A DNA stretch of 64,000 nucleotides from an uncultured Paracoccaceae bacterium (GCA_947498645.1 CANMKS010000001.1:1588032-1652031); one strand, 5' to 3'. Counted from the stretch's first letter, positions 8,437 to 17,774 are shown. Notes: generated from the letters alone by a model not told the origin. Program-made: numbers and translations.

Positions 8437-11186
8437 TGCCCCAGCCGATCCAGCAGATCAGGGACATGCACCTGATCCGACTTATAGTTGCCCGTCAGCA
8501 CATGCATGATGACATTCACGCCAAAGCGCAGCGCAATCTCGCGCTGTCGTTCGCCTGACCTGCCGCGCCCGACGGGGAACATGCGCCGTCCGTTGTTATC
8601 AACGGCCCAGGCCCGCGCCCAATCGTTGCCACCGATGATTACCGGGGTCACCCCGTCATTGAGATTGCGGAAAGGCATCCCCTCAACCTGTTCAGCCCCG
8701 ATGGGGGCGGCTTCGACCCAGACATCGCGGCTGGCATAGCGACCCGGAAAATCCTGTAGCAGATAGAAGGTGCGGGTCAGCACATGGTCTGACGGGATCG
8801 GCTCCAAGGGTGGGATATCAAGCGAGCGGGCAATGGCCTGTAGCTTGCGCCCTTCGGGAGAACCGGAACCAAAGCGGGCGGTATCGGCATCGCGGGTATC
8901 AAACATGATCATCCCACCGGACCGCAGGTATCGGTTCAGCTTGCCATAAGCTGCCCGGCTGGGCAGTGGTTGATCGGCTGTGACGGGCCAATAGAGGATC
9001 GGGAAAAAGGCCAGTTCGTCGGTTTCAAGGTTTACGCCCAAGGGTGCTGCAGGCTCGATCGAGGTGCGCCGGAACAGCGTCTGCGACAGGCCGCGCAGGC
9101 CTGCTTCCGCGGTTTCATCGGTCTCGCGATCACCGGTCAGGACATGGGCCAGAACAACCTCGGACGTGGCGCGCAGCGCAAATTCTTCTGCTGTTTGCGC
9201 CTCCGCCTGCGGTGCAAGCAAAAGCATCAGTGCAGCGGCTGCCGCAACATCAGCGCTCGGTCCGCGCAGCCTGCCGCCAATGGCAAGTGAGGCGATCACA
9301 TCAAGCAACAGCAAGAGCACGGTTGCACTCAGAAGCCATCCCTTCAGCGCGGTTTCGCGCAGAACGGCCATACCCTCTATCGCAATCCTTGCCGGCCAGG
9401 CCGCCACATTCAGCGCGGTTTCGGGCCCGATCACGTTCACGGCCAACTGCCTGTCGCCCCCAGTATATAGCCCCGGTTGCAATGTGGCGCTTGGCACGCC
9501 CGCGGCCAGCACTTCACCTGATACTCCGGGCAATGCGCTGCCATCTTCGAGCCGTCCAAAAGCATCCAGCACCTTGCCGGGCAACCATGTGGTGCCCGCG
9601 AGTTCAGCCTCATCGGGGGTGGCAGGCCGTGTTGAAACGGCAAGCCGTTCAAGCATCTGCACGAAAAGACCCGACAACGGCAGGCTGGACCATTCCGCAT
9701 TGGCCGTCACATGTACCAGAACGATCTGCCCTTCCCCGCTTAGTCTGCGCGTGACCAAAGGGGTGCCGTCGGTCAGCTGCGCAATCACCCGGTCAGCCAA
9801 TGTTGGGTCAGGCTGCGCCATAACCTGGCTGGTGACGGTGACATCATCCGGGACAGGCAGCCCAAAGAAAGGGCTGTCTTCGGCGAAAGGCGCCAGTGTT
9901 TTGGGTTCTCCCCAGCTCATCGCGCCGCCAACTGACCGCCCGCCAGAGCGCAGGCGTACAGGCAGCAACGGATCTTCTTCGATACGGCCCTGATCAGAGG
10001 CCGCAAGGGCCGGCCCGGCAAACCGCAAGAGCATACCGCCGCTCTCGACCCACTCCAACACCGCGTCGTTTTCGCTGCCTGCAAGGTTCGCCACATCGGC
10101 CAGAATGATCACGTCGGGATTGGCAAGCAGGATATCGTCCAACGTCCCGTCGATAATATCTGCTGTCGGTTCCAGTGCCTCGCGCAGGTAGAAGAGCGGC
10201 GAGAGCAATTCCAACCCCTCACGGTCATCGCGACCTGCGATCAGCGCAACTTCGCGCCTTTTGAGGGCATCGTCCGTCAGGCTCACCGCACCGGCAGAGC
10301 GGGTGCCGCCAACCTCAAACCGGGTGATGCGGTTGCGCAGCTCCGGCGGAAGCACCATTGCGGTTTCCGCAATCGGCTCTCCGGGGGCAAAAACCAAGGG
10401 AACCGTGGCAAGCTGGCGCTCGACACCCGCAGGGTCCAGCCCGATGGCAGTGACCGTCGTATCAAGTGGATTGCCAATGGGTGAGCGGGTGGCCGAGACC
10501 AGCACTTCACCATTCTCAAACCGGGCAGGGCGCAGGCCAACGATCTGGCGGGGTGTCTGGAAGACCGTCACCGCTCCGCGTTCTTCCAAGGCAGCAAGCA
10601 GATCGGTCCGTCCGTCCCAATCCAGACCATCGGAAATCCAATAGGTCTCAAAGCGCTCATTGCTCTGTGCAAACCAGGCGACAACATCAGAGGGTTGCCA
10701 AGGCTGCGGTTGGATATTGGGCAAACGGTTCTGCCAATCGTTGGGCGCGGCAAAGGGAATATCACCCACCGGCAAGTTATTGAGGTTAATGACTGCGGCA
10801 CGCCGGTCCGCCAATGCCGCTTCGGACAAGAGCATATCAACACGGTCGATGCGGGCTTGCCAGCTTGGGGCACCGGCCCATGATCCATCTAGGATGATGA
10901 CCAAATCGCCAGCTCCGCTGCGCGCGTTTTGCGGGTTCAGGACGGGGCCTGCAAATCCGATGATCGCCGCTGCGACGGCCAGAATGCGCAACAGCAGCAG
11001 CCACCAGGGCGTGCGGTCGGTTTGGTTGTCGTCATCGGTCAGGCCAAGCAGCAAGGCGACACCCGGAAACCGCCGGCGGATCGGGGCGGGTGGCACAGCA
11101 CGCAGCAGGATCCACAGGATCGGCAAGGCGATGAGGCCAAGCAGCAGCCATGGCGCGGCAAAACCTATGGGACCAATAGACCACAT
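8433..11186 (-). CDS. BatA-like / DUF4159 domain membrane protein
   Basis: 917 residues. The N-terminus (about 1-85) is the BatA aerotolerance-regulator-type double membrane helix region (GFAAPWLLLGLIALPILWIL ... WWLLLLRILAVAAAIIGFAGP). A VWA-like segment (LVIILDGSWAGAP) follows, with a long periplasmic part, a helix pair at about 635-680, and a C-terminal DUF4159 domain of about 210 residues. The last contains FFPILYWPVTADQ, GGMIMFDTRDAD and LLQDFPGRY. In alphaproteobacteria this protein accompanies MoxR and DUF58 proteins, and a chaperone-like role in the envelope is proposed for such operons. It overlaps both neighbours. Confidence 0.88.
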   Translation of the reverse strand: MWSIGPIGFAAPWLLLGLIALPILWILLRAVPPAPIRRRFPGVALLLGLTDDDNQTDRTPWWLLLLRILAVAAAIIGFAGPVLNPQNARSGAGDLVIILDGSWAGAPSWQARIDRVDMLLSEAALADRRAAVINLNNLPVGDIPFAAPNDWQNRLPNIQPQPWQPSDVVAWFAQSNERFETYWISDGLDWDGRTDLLAALEERGAVTVFQTPRQIVGLRPARFENGEVLVSATRSPIGNPLDTTVTAIGLDPAGVERQLATVPLVFAPGEPIAETAMVLPPELRNRITRFEVGGTRSAGAVSLTDDALKRREVALIAGRDDREGLELLSPLFYLREALEPTADIIDGTLDDILLANPDVIILADVANLAGSENDAVLEWVESGGMLLRFAGPALAASDQGRIEEDPLLPVRLRSGGRSVGGAMSWGEPKTLAPFAEDSPFFGLPVPDDVTVTSQVMAQPDPTLADRVIAQLTDGTPLVTRRLSGEGQIVLVHVTANAEWSSLPLSGLFVQMLERLAVSTRPATPDEAELAGTTWLPGKVLDAFGRLEDGSALPGVSGEVLAAGVPSATLQPGLYTGGDRQLAVNVIGPETALNVAAWPARIAIEGMAVLRETALKGWLLSATVLLLLLDVIASLAIGGRLRGPSADVAAAAALMLLLAPQAEAQTAEEFALRATSEVVLAHVLTGDRETDETAEAGLRGLSQTLFRRTSIEPAAPLGVNLETDELAFFPILYWPVTADQPLPSRAAYGKLNRYLRSGGMIMFDTRDADTARFGSGSPEGRKLQAIARSLDIPPLEPIPSDHVLTRTFYLLQDFPGRYASRDVWVEAAPIGAEQVEGMPFRNLNDGVTPVIIGGNDWARAWAVDNNGRRMFPVGRGRSGERQREIALRFGVNVIMHVLTGNYKSDQVHVPDLLDRLGQ

Positions 11187-12058
11187 CAGGCGTGATGCTC
11201 CAACGCGCCGTAAAGCCAGAGCAGTGCATGTGTGGCGCTTTGCCCGGTGTGGTGCGTCTGGAATTGCCAGCCTGTGGTGCGGGCAAGGTGTTGCAGGCGA
11301 TCCTTGCGCGCGGCCAGCCTGTCCAGATAGCGGGATTTCAGGTCACCCGCTTTGAGTGTTTCGTGTTGCAGCGCCCCTGTCATGCTTTCAAAGATGGTGC
11401 GGCCATCAAAAGGAAAGGCCTCTTCCTGTGGGTCCAGGATTTGCAGCAAGGCACCACCAACACCGCGATCAGCCGCGCGCAATAGTGCGTCTTCAATCGG
11501 TTGGATGTCGCCCAGAAAGTCACTGACAAAGAACGCGCGTGAATGTGGCAGCATGCCTTGGGCCTCTGGCGCGCCATAGTCGGTGTCGCCGTCTTGCGAC
11601 AAGAGCTGCGCCATTTGCATCAGCTGCGCTTCGCCTCTGCGTGGCGGCAGACGCAGACCGGTCAACCCGACACGCTCTCCGCCGCGGACCAGCAGAATGG
11701 CGGTGGCCAGTCCCAGCGTACGGGCGCGCTCTGCCTTGGTCGGCAGATTATCATCAGAGCGGAAAGACATTGACGCCGCCTGATCCACCCAAAGCAGAAT
11801 GGACTGCGCGATTTGCCATTCCTTGTCCTGCACAAAATTGGCATCTGACCGGGCTGAGCGGCGCCAGTCGATGCTGCGGGCCGCATCATGCGGCTGTGCG
11901 GGGCGGTATTGCCAGAAGGTATCACCGGTTCCGGCCCGCCTGCGCCCGTGATCACCCAAAAGAACAGCCGTTGCCAGATGTTCTGCCTCCGCCAAAAGCG
12001 GCGGCAGCGGCGCGGCAAGCGCCTCGGCAGCTGATCTCAGGGTGAGGGGTGTGCTCAT
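11186..12058 (-). CDS. DUF58 domain protein
   Basis: 290 residues. The DUF58 signature is seen at about 45-75 (FWQYRPAQPHDAARSIDWRRSARSDANFVQD). It is followed by a VWA-like fold starting ILLWVDQAASMSF, where the MIDAS motif is degenerate (DQAAS instead of DxSxS). DUF58 proteins are the usual partners of MoxR AAA ATPases and are thought to present substrates or a metal-binding surface. The start overlaps the moxR stop by 4 bases and the stop shares one base with the DUF4159 gene, so the operon is translationally coupled throughout. Confidence 0.9.
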   Translation of the reverse strand: MSTPLTLRSAAEALAAPLPPLLAEAEHLATAVLLGDHGRRRAGTGDTFWQYRPAQPHDAARSIDWRRSARSDANFVQDKEWQIAQSILLWVDQAASMSFRSDDNLPTKAERARTLGLATAILLVRGGERVGLTGLRLPPRRGEAQLMQMAQLLSQDGDTDYGAPEAQGMLPHSRAFFVSDFLGDIQPIEDALLRAADRGVGGALLQILDPQEEAFPFDGRTIFESMTGALQHETLKAGDLKSRYLDRLAARKDRLQHLARTTGWQFQTHHTGQSATHALLWLYGALEHHA

Positions 12059-13062
12059 GCGGCAGAGGCCACCGTTGTGATCTGATCCGCGACGGTGTTA
12101 ATGACGTGATGAATGCTTTCACCGCGCGCGCGGGCCGCAAAGGACAGTGCCATGCGATGTTCCAGCACCGGCACGGCCATAGCGCGCACATCTTCGGCAG
12201 AGGGGGCAAGACGTCCTTCCAGCAGGGCTTGTGCCCGCACCGTCAGCATCAGCGCCTGAGCGGCACGCGGGCCGGGGCCCCAACTGACATTCTGGCGCAC
12301 CAGATCGGGCGCGCCGGCATCATCAGGGCGACAGGCACGGACAAGATCAAGGATCATCTCGACGATGTTTTCGCCCACAGGCATGCGGCGCAGCAATGTC
12401 TGCGCATCAAGCATTTCTTGCGCTGTGAAGACTTCCTTTGATTGCGCGTCCTCAATACCGGTTGTTGCAATCAGAATGTCCTTTTCGGTGTCACGGTCTG
12501 GGTAGGGCACGTCGATCTGCACCAGAAAACGGTCAAGCTGCGCTTCAGGGAGCGGATAGGTGCCCTCCTGTTCAATCGGGTTTTGCGTGGCCAGCACATG
12601 GAAAGGCACGCCCAATGCGCGATGCTCGCCTGCGATGGTGACCTCTTTTTCCTGCATGGCCTGCAACAGTGCCGATTGGGTCCGGGGCGAAGCGCGGTTA
12701 ATCTCATCGGCCATCAGAAGCTGGCAAAAAACCGGTCCTTCGATAAAGCGAAAGGCGCGCTTGCCGTCGTCAGTCGTCTCCAACACCTCAGAGCCAAGAA
12801 TATCCGCAGGCATCAGATCGGGGGTGAACTGAATGCGGTTGCCCTTCAGGCCCATCACCGTTGACAGCGTATCCACAAGGCGCGTCTTGCCCAGACCGGG
12901 CAGGCCGACCAACACCGCATGCCCGCCGCAGATCAGGGCGGTCAAGGTCAGATCAACAACGCGGGTCTGGCCGATAAACCGGGCCGCGATACTGCTGCGC
13001 GCCTCAATCAGCTTTGCGCCCAGTTCTTCGATTTGGGCAACAAGATCGGTCTCAGCGGCCAT
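12055..13062 (-). CDS. MoxR family AAA+ ATPase
   Basis: 335 residues. Walker A GLPGLGKT at 53-60, Walker B LLMADEIN at about 115-122, sensor region ATQNPIEQEGTYPLPEAQLDRF and a C-terminal lid with the arginine finger region. This is the standard MoxR architecture. A good ribosome-binding site (GGAGGA) sits 6 bases before the ATG. First gene of the leftward operon moxR-DUF58-DUF4159-membrane protein-EEP lipoprotein. MoxR ATPases act as chaperone-like remodellers with VWA partner proteins; the client here is unknown. Confidence 0.93.
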   Translation of the reverse strand: MAAETDLVAQIEELGAKLIEARSSIAARFIGQTRVVDLTLTALICGGHAVLVGLPGLGKTRLVDTLSTVMGLKGNRIQFTPDLMPADILGSEVLETTDDGKRAFRFIEGPVFCQLLMADEINRASPRTQSALLQAMQEKEVTIAGEHRALGVPFHVLATQNPIEQEGTYPLPEAQLDRFLVQIDVPYPDRDTEKDILIATTGIEDAQSKEVFTAQEMLDAQTLLRRMPVGENIVEMILDLVRACRPDDAGAPDLVRQNVSWGPGPRAAQALMLTVRAQALLEGRLAPSAEDVRAMAVPVLEHRMALSFAARARGESIHHVINTVADQITTVASAA

Positions 13063-13118
13063 GACATTCCTCCGGTTAAGCTATATCTTCATAGGAACAG
13101 ATAATTCCATCACACCCA

Positions 13119-13706
13119 ATGGCAAAAACAATGACCACACAAAAGATTGTGACCCCATCCGCAGAAAGCCTCGCGCAAAGTGCGCGTGCCGCCCAAAAAG
13201 GCGGTTTGCCGCCGGTGCATTTATGGAATCCGCCCCATTGCGGGCATATCGACATGCGGATCGCGCGGGATGGCACATGGTTCTACATGGGCACACCGAT
13301 CGGCCGGCCCGAGTTGGTGCGCCTGTTTTCGACCATTCTGCGCAGGGATGGCGATGATTATGTGCTTGTAACACCGGTTGAAAAGGTCGGCATCACTGTC
13401 GATGACGCACCATTTGTTGCTGTCGATTTCAACAAGCAGGGTGAGGGGCTCGCGTTTGAAACCAACGTCGGCGATGTCATGGTCGCCGGGCCAGACCACC
13501 CGATCCGCGTTGAACGTGACCCCGAAACAGGTGAACCATCGCCCTACATTCTGGTGCGCGCCAACCTCGAGGCCCTGATCGACCGGAAGTCTTTCTATCG
13601 TCTGGTCGAACTTTGCGAACATGACGATCATGACGGCAGCCGTTGGTTCGGTATCCGCTCCGAAGGTGTTTTCTTCCCGATCATTCCGTCGGATGAACTG
13701 CCCTGA
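13119..13706 (+). CDS. DUF1285 family protein
   Basis: 195 residues, cytoplasmic, no membrane segment. It matches DUF1285: the block PPVHLWNPPHCGHIDMRI, then DGTWFYMGTPIGRPELVRLFSTIL and LVTPVEKVGI, with a C-terminal WFGIRSEGVFFPI. The function is unknown. It is divergent from moxR, a neighbour pairing seen in many Rhodobacteraceae. No clear ribosome-binding site precedes 13119; a GATAAT -10-like box about 14 bases upstream suggests a very short leader. An in-frame ATG at 13131 is an alternative start. The stop abuts the stop of the next, convergent gene. Confidence 0.88.
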   Translation: MAKTMTTQKIVTPSAESLAQSARAAQKGGLPPVHLWNPPHCGHIDMRIARDGTWFYMGTPIGRPELVRLFSTILRRDGDDYVLVTPVEKVGITVDDAPFVAVDFNKQGEGLAFETNVGDVMVAGPDHPIRVERDPETGEPSPYILVRANLEALIDRKSFYRLVELCEHDDHDGSRWFGIRSEGVFFPIIPSDELP

Positions 13707-14426
13707 TCAGGCCCGCTTTGCGTTGCGCGGCATCTTGGCGACGCCATAGGCCTTGCGGGCTGTGACAAGGCGTAAATCCTCTGGGTCCATGCCCATAGAC
13801 AGGATTGTCTCGCGATCATAGCGCGCGCGGGCAGCTTCCGGATCATGGGGTGTGCCCATCAGACGATCAATCCAGCCCATGCCAAAGCTGACGTGGAATG
13901 TCGCCTCGTGGTCTTGAAAATGATGGGCGAGATGCGTGCGCGTGATCCGTTGCCCGAACCAGCCCTTTTTGACGTTCAGATGCGCCAGCGTATGGCAGAA
14001 TTCATAGAAGGCAAAGGCACTGACCGACCCCAGAAAGAGTGTGACAAAGCCAAAGAGCGCTGCCGCAGCAAGCCCCACGAAAGGCCAGAGGATCACAGTG
14101 TGCAACGCAACCGAGATAAGACCAAACCGCACCGGATACCAATGATCATCGCCGGTAAAGAACTCGGCATCCGAAGGGAATTCGTGGTGCCCGATGTGGC
14201 TGCGGTACAGCGCGTTGAACAAGCCCTGATCGGTGGGCGGCTCGCGATGCAGCAGAAAGCGGTGCATCGCATATTCCACAAAGAATTGCATAATGACGCC
14301 ATAGACGACCGCCAGGATCATCCAGGGCGAAAAGAACACGACAAAACAGCCAAGAGCGGCCAGCCAGAATGGCAACAGGCGCTGCAAGCTGCCCATGTGC
14401 ATCAGAACACGTAAAGTTGCGATCAT
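13707..14426 (-). CDS. Fatty acid hydroxylase / sterol desaturase superfamily membrane protein
   Basis: 239 residues from the ATG at 14426, chosen because GAGGAGG stands 5 bases upstream (the track start at 14498 has no such site). Histidine boxes typical of the di-iron integral membrane hydroxylases are present: HRFLLH, HIGHHE, HTLAHL and HLAHHF. Hydrophobic segments at about 15-55 and 95-140 would carry them. It probably uses O2 to hydroxylate a lipid. The substrate (fatty acid, carotenoid or ornithine lipid) cannot be told. The palindrome ATCACGTGAT lies at 14440-14449, just upstream of the ribosome-binding site. Confidence 0.85.
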   Translation of the reverse strand: MIATLRVLMHMGSLQRLLPFWLAALGCFVVFFSPWMILAVVYGVIMQFFVEYAMHRFLLHREPPTDQGLFNALYRSHIGHHEFPSDAEFFTGDDHWYPVRFGLISVALHTVILWPFVGLAAAALFGFVTLFLGSVSAFAFYEFCHTLAHLNVKKGWFGQRITRTHLAHHFQDHEATFHVSFGMGWIDRLMGTPHDPEAARARYDRETILSMGMDPEDLRLVTARKAYGVAKMPRNAKRA

Positions 14427-14587
14427 GTCGGCCTCCTCAATCACGTGATACAAAGATATGATTGACCAATACGTCAAGCAACGCCGACGCGACGTCAACG
14501 GCGCAGCCCGGGCAGGTGTTCAATGCATGGTGACGGGGCTAGCATAGGTGCTCGGATGCCCCGGAAGGGGCCGAGTATCGAGGGGAC

Positions 14588-15343
14588 ATGATGCCAAAGT
14601 TCTGCGCCAATCTGACATGGCTGTTTACTGAATTGCCATTTCCAGAACGGATCGCTGCTGCAAAAGAGGCTGGATTTGACGGAGTTGAAGTGCTCTTTCC
14701 CTATGATGTGAACGCGCAGGATATCGTGAATGAACTGGTCCGCCATGAGGTCGCGATGGTGCTGATCAACTGCCCGCCACCGAACTACACCGGCGGGCCA
14801 CAAGGGTTTGCGGCGGTGCCGGGGCTGGAAGATCGGTTCCGCAAGGATTTTCGCCGGGCGCTGCGCTATGCGAAAACGCTGGGTGCCCAGCACCTGCATA
14901 TCATGGCAGGGGTTGCTGAAGGGCCCGCGGCCAAGGAAACATTCCTGAACAACCTGCGCTGGGCCGCCACCGAAGCCCCAAAGCAAAGCCTAACGATCGA
15001 GCCGATCAACAACGACACAATGCCCGGCTATTTCCTGAATGACTTTGGTTTGGGCCGCGAGATCGTCACCACCGTCAACGCCCCGAACCTGCGGTTGCAG
15101 TTCGATGCGTTTCATGCGGCCAGGATCACGGGCGATGTCGCTGGTACGTGGGACGCGATGCGCGATATCACAGCGCATATTCAGGTCGCGCAGATGCCGG
15201 ACAGAGGCGAACCTGACCGGGGCGAGATCGACTATCCAGCCTTTTTCGATTTACTGGATCGACAGGGCTACGCGGGATGGGTGTCAGGTGAGTATGAGCC
15301 ACGCAAAACAACGGATGTGGGGCTGGACTGGATCCTTGGGTAG
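14588..15343 (+). CDS. hyi: Hydroxypyruvate isomerase family protein
   Basis: 251 residues. A TIM-barrel protein of the hydroxypyruvate isomerase group: MPKFCANLTWLF, the DGVEVLFPYD strand, LTIEPINNDTMPGYFLN with a metal-binding Glu, LQFDAFHAAR, and SGEYEP near the end with the second Glu. It is expected to interconvert hydroxypyruvate and tartronate semialdehyde in glyoxylate metabolism, fitting the glycolate oxidase genes 10 kb away. The second ATG (14591) could also be the start; GAGGGG lies just upstream. It stands alone between a divergent gene and a 265-base gap. Confidence 0.88.
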   Translation: MMPKFCANLTWLFTELPFPERIAAAKEAGFDGVEVLFPYDVNAQDIVNELVRHEVAMVLINCPPPNYTGGPQGFAAVPGLEDRFRKDFRRALRYAKTLGAQHLHIMAGVAEGPAAKETFLNNLRWAATEAPKQSLTIEPINNDTMPGYFLNDFGLGREIVTTVNAPNLRLQFDAFHAARITGDVAGTWDAMRDITAHIQVAQMPDRGEPDRGEIDYPAFFDLLDRQGYAGWVSGEYEPRKTTDVGLDWILG

Positions 15344-15538
15344 ACGGGTTGCCACGCGAGAACGGTGTTGCGGCGGTGTCAGCCTGATCCGTCCCAGAAT
15401 GCGCAACGCACGGGGTTAACATGCTGAAAGCCGCATGTGGCTGCGCTGGCTTTGAGGCACTTGTTGGGCGTCGCCCAAGAGACTTCACCGCACCTCTGGC
15501 GTGATGCTGATCGTATGAAGTCCGCCCTCCTGAAAACA

Positions 15539-15560
15539 TGCTGACACAACGCTGTCAGCA
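15539..15560. repeat. Perfect hairpin in the hyi-VOC gap
   Basis: Arms TGCTGACA / TGTCAGCA (8 bp) around a 6-base loop, 49 bases before the VOC gene. No T-run follows in either direction, so an operator or mRNA leader hairpin is as likely as a terminator. The rest of the 15344-15608 gap shows no gene or RNA that I can support. Confidence 0.4.
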
Positions 15561-15608
15561 GGGGTATGGTTAAACAGCCTCATCAACCAATTCGTAAGGA
15601 GATGAGAT

Positions 15609-15974
15609 ATGGCTGACCGTGCAGTGATCGTTTGGGGTGAAATCCCTGTGACCGACATGGAAAAATCCGTGGCGTTCTACAATGACGTCTTTGGTTATGA
15701 CATGAAGATCGACAATTCCGGCCCCAACCCGATGGCCGTATTGGGTGGGCTGGAGAACACCGCAGGCGCGCATCTATATCCTGGCAAGCCTGCGCCAGAT
15801 AGCGGCAACACCATTCATCTGGGCGTCGAAGGCAGCCTTGAAGACGGCATGGCCCGTTGCACCAATGCTGGCGGCGAAGTTGTGAGCCCTCCCATCGCAA
15901 TCCCCGCAGGGCGGTTTGTCTATGCCAAAGACCTTGATGGCAATTCCATCGGGTTGTTCGAGGCCGCAGGCTAA
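15609..15974 (+). CDS. VOC (glyoxalase/bleomycin resistance) family protein
   Basis: 121 residues, a single pair of beta-alpha-beta-beta-beta modules. Segments typical of the family: VIWGEIPVTDMEKSVAFYND at the N-terminus, then HLGVEGSLEDGMARC and AGGRFVYAKDLDGNSIGLFE at the C-terminus with the metal-binding Glu. VOC proteins bind divalent metal and act as isomerases, dioxygenases or antibiotic-binding proteins; the substrate is not predictable. A strong ribosome-binding site AAGGAG lies 7 bases before the ATG. The stop codon is directly followed by the next start (TAAATG), so it is co-translated with the WYL regulator. Confidence 0.9.
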   Translation: MADRAVIVWGEIPVTDMEKSVAFYNDVFGYDMKIDNSGPNPMAVLGGLENTAGAHLYPGKPAPDSGNTIHLGVEGSLEDGMARCTNAGGEVVSPPIAIPAGRFVYAKDLDGNSIGLFEAAG

Positions 15975-16658
15975 ATGCGCCGCGCCGACCGCCTCTTTCA
16001 GATCTTGCAGTTTCTGCGGGGCGGTCGGCTGACCACAGCTGCGCAATTGGCCGAAAAACTGGAGGTGACGCCACGCACGATCTACCGCGATATCGCCCAT
16101 TTGATCGGGTCCGGCGTGCCGATCGAAGGCGAGGCGGGTGTTGGGTATCTGATGCGCGATGGCTACGACCTGCCGCCACTGATGTTCAATCAGGATGAGA
16201 TCGTGGCATTGGTTGCCGCAGCGCGAATTTTGCAGACCTGGGGTGGCACCAAAATGGCGGCGGCGGCGCAAGAGGCGCTGGTCAAGATTGATGCTGTGCT
16301 GCCGCCCGCGGCCCGTCAGCAGGCGGGGCAGGTCAACGTGCATGTCATGGATATGCCATGGACACGCGGCAACTGGCGCGATCACCTTGACAGGTTCGAG
16401 GCCGCGTCGGAAAGCCAAACCCGTCTGGACATGACCTATGAGGACGAGCAGGGGCGCCCGACAGCGCGCGTTGTCCGGCCTTTGGGCGTCTGGTTCTGGG
16501 GCAAGGTCTGGACAGCGGTTTGTTGGTGCGAGTTACGCGATGATTTTCGAATGTTTCGGCTGGATCGGATTACGGCAGTGTCCGAGTTGGACCGTTTCCG
16601 CCCGCAGAAGCATCAGACCTTGCAGGCATTCTATGAAACGGAAGCCTACAAGCACTGA
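15975..16658 (+). CDS. WYL-domain transcriptional regulator (YafY type)
   Basis: 227 residues. An N-terminal helix-turn-helix of the HTH_11 type (about 4-56: RRADRLFQILQFLRGGRLTT ... VTPRTIYRDIAHL) is followed by a WYL domain at about 135-220, with RVVRPLGVWFWGKVWTAVCW and RLDRI. WYL domains sense ligands, sometimes nucleic acids. There is no own ribosome-binding site; the start directly follows the VOC stop, so translation is coupled. VOC-WYL pairs are common, and the VOC protein may be the detoxifying or ligand-handling partner. Confidence 0.9.
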   Translation: MRRADRLFQILQFLRGGRLTTAAQLAEKLEVTPRTIYRDIAHLIGSGVPIEGEAGVGYLMRDGYDLPPLMFNQDEIVALVAAARILQTWGGTKMAAAAQEALVKIDAVLPPAARQQAGQVNVHVMDMPWTRGNWRDHLDRFEAASESQTRLDMTYEDEQGRPTARVVRPLGVWFWGKVWTAVCWCELRDDFRMFRLDRITAVSELDRFRPQKHQTLQAFYETEAYKH

Positions 16659-16741
16659 AGCATCACAAAAGTGTAGGGTGGCTTTTGGGGCACCATGACG
16701 TAAGCCTAGTTTGGCAAAACGACCAGGTTTGATGAGTAGTG

Positions 16742-17743
16742 ATGGATCGACGGAGATTTCTGGCGGGCGGATGTGCGCTGCTTGCGGCACCAGCGGTCGC
16801 CCAGGCAAGTTCATGGGGTGATGTGGCCATGGCGGCGCGGAGCCTTGAACAATGCCGCGCCATCATGGTCCGGCAGTCCGGCCGGACCGTTCTGTCAGAG
16901 GTGTTTCGCGGCCCAGGCATCAATCGCCCCGTTCCGATTAAATCTGTCTCGAAAACCTTTGTCGCCGCTTTGACCGGTGCAGCGCTTGACCGTACAGAGC
17001 TCCCCTCGCTTGACGTGACACTGGGGCAAGTTGCACCGCACCTCATTCCTGATGCAGCGGACCCGCGTGTGGCCGGTATCAGCATCGAAAACCTGATTAC
17101 GATGCAGGCCGGGCTGGAACGCACATCAGGTGCCAACTATGGCGCTTGGGTCAGTAGCCGCGATTGGGTGGCCAACGCGCTCAGCCGTCCCATTGTGGCC
17201 GAGCCGGGGTCGCGGATGCTCTATTCCACCGGGTCGTTTCATGTGCTGGGTGCGGTGTTGTCCGAGGTGTCGGGGCTGTCGCTTCTGGAACTGGCGCGTC
17301 AGCGTTTAGGTGATCCGCTGGGGTTCGATATCCCCGCATGGGCCCGTGATCCGCAGGGCCGCTACCTTGGCGGCAATGAAATGGCGCTGACCCTGGAAGC
17401 GATGGTGCGATTTGGTGAAATGTACCGCCAGAACGGTCGTTTCGATGGGGTGCAGGTGCTGAGTGCGGATTGGGTTGAACAGTCCATGCAGCGCCGGACA
17501 CGGTCTGCATTTTCAGGGCTGAATTACGGGTATGGTTGGTTTCTCGGGCAGGGGGCAGGTGTGAAATATGCCTTGGCACGTGGATATGGCGGGCAGATCA
17601 TCTGCGTCGCTCCTGATGTGGCGCTGACTGTCGCGTTGACCTCTGATCCGACGCTGCCTGCGCGCAGCGGCGGGCATTTTGGTGATTTGCAGCGGTTGAT
17701 ACAGCGTCAGATCCTGCCATTGGCACAACAGCAGATGGGGTAA
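16742..17743 (+). CDS. Serine hydrolase, class C beta-lactamase fold, Tat-exported
   Basis: 333 residues. The N-terminus MDRRRFLAGG carries a twin-arginine motif, followed by a hydrophobic stretch and AQA cleavage site, so export as a folded protein is likely. The nucleophile motif SxxK is SVSK at 68-71, and a YST motif around residue 162 takes the place of YxN. The family includes beta-lactamases, D-aminopeptidases and esterases, and this one cannot be assigned a substrate. A GTG at 16739 directly precedes the ATG and is an alternative start. The stop codon lies inside a 24-bp palindrome. Confidence 0.85.
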   Translation: MDRRRFLAGGCALLAAPAVAQASSWGDVAMAARSLEQCRAIMVRQSGRTVLSEVFRGPGINRPVPIKSVSKTFVAALTGAALDRTELPSLDVTLGQVAPHLIPDAADPRVAGISIENLITMQAGLERTSGANYGAWVSSRDWVANALSRPIVAEPGSRMLYSTGSFHVLGAVLSEVSGLSLLELARQRLGDPLGFDIPAWARDPQGRYLGGNEMALTLEAMVRFGEMYRQNGRFDGVQVLSADWVEQSMQRRTRSAFSGLNYGYGWFLGQGAGVKYALARGYGGQIICVAPDVALTVALTSDPTLPARSGGHFGDLQRLIQRQILPLAQQQMG

Positions 17744-17764
17744 GGTGGATCATGATCCACCTTA
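17741..17764. terminator. Perfect 24-bp palindrome between convergent genes
   Basis: Arms TAAGGTGGATCA / TGATCCACCTTA with no spacer. The first three bases are the stop codon of the beta-lactamase-fold gene. Position between two convergent genes suggests a bidirectional terminator or transcript end stabiliser, but no T-run follows on either side. Confidence 0.5.
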
Positions 17765-17774
17765 CACACTGCCG

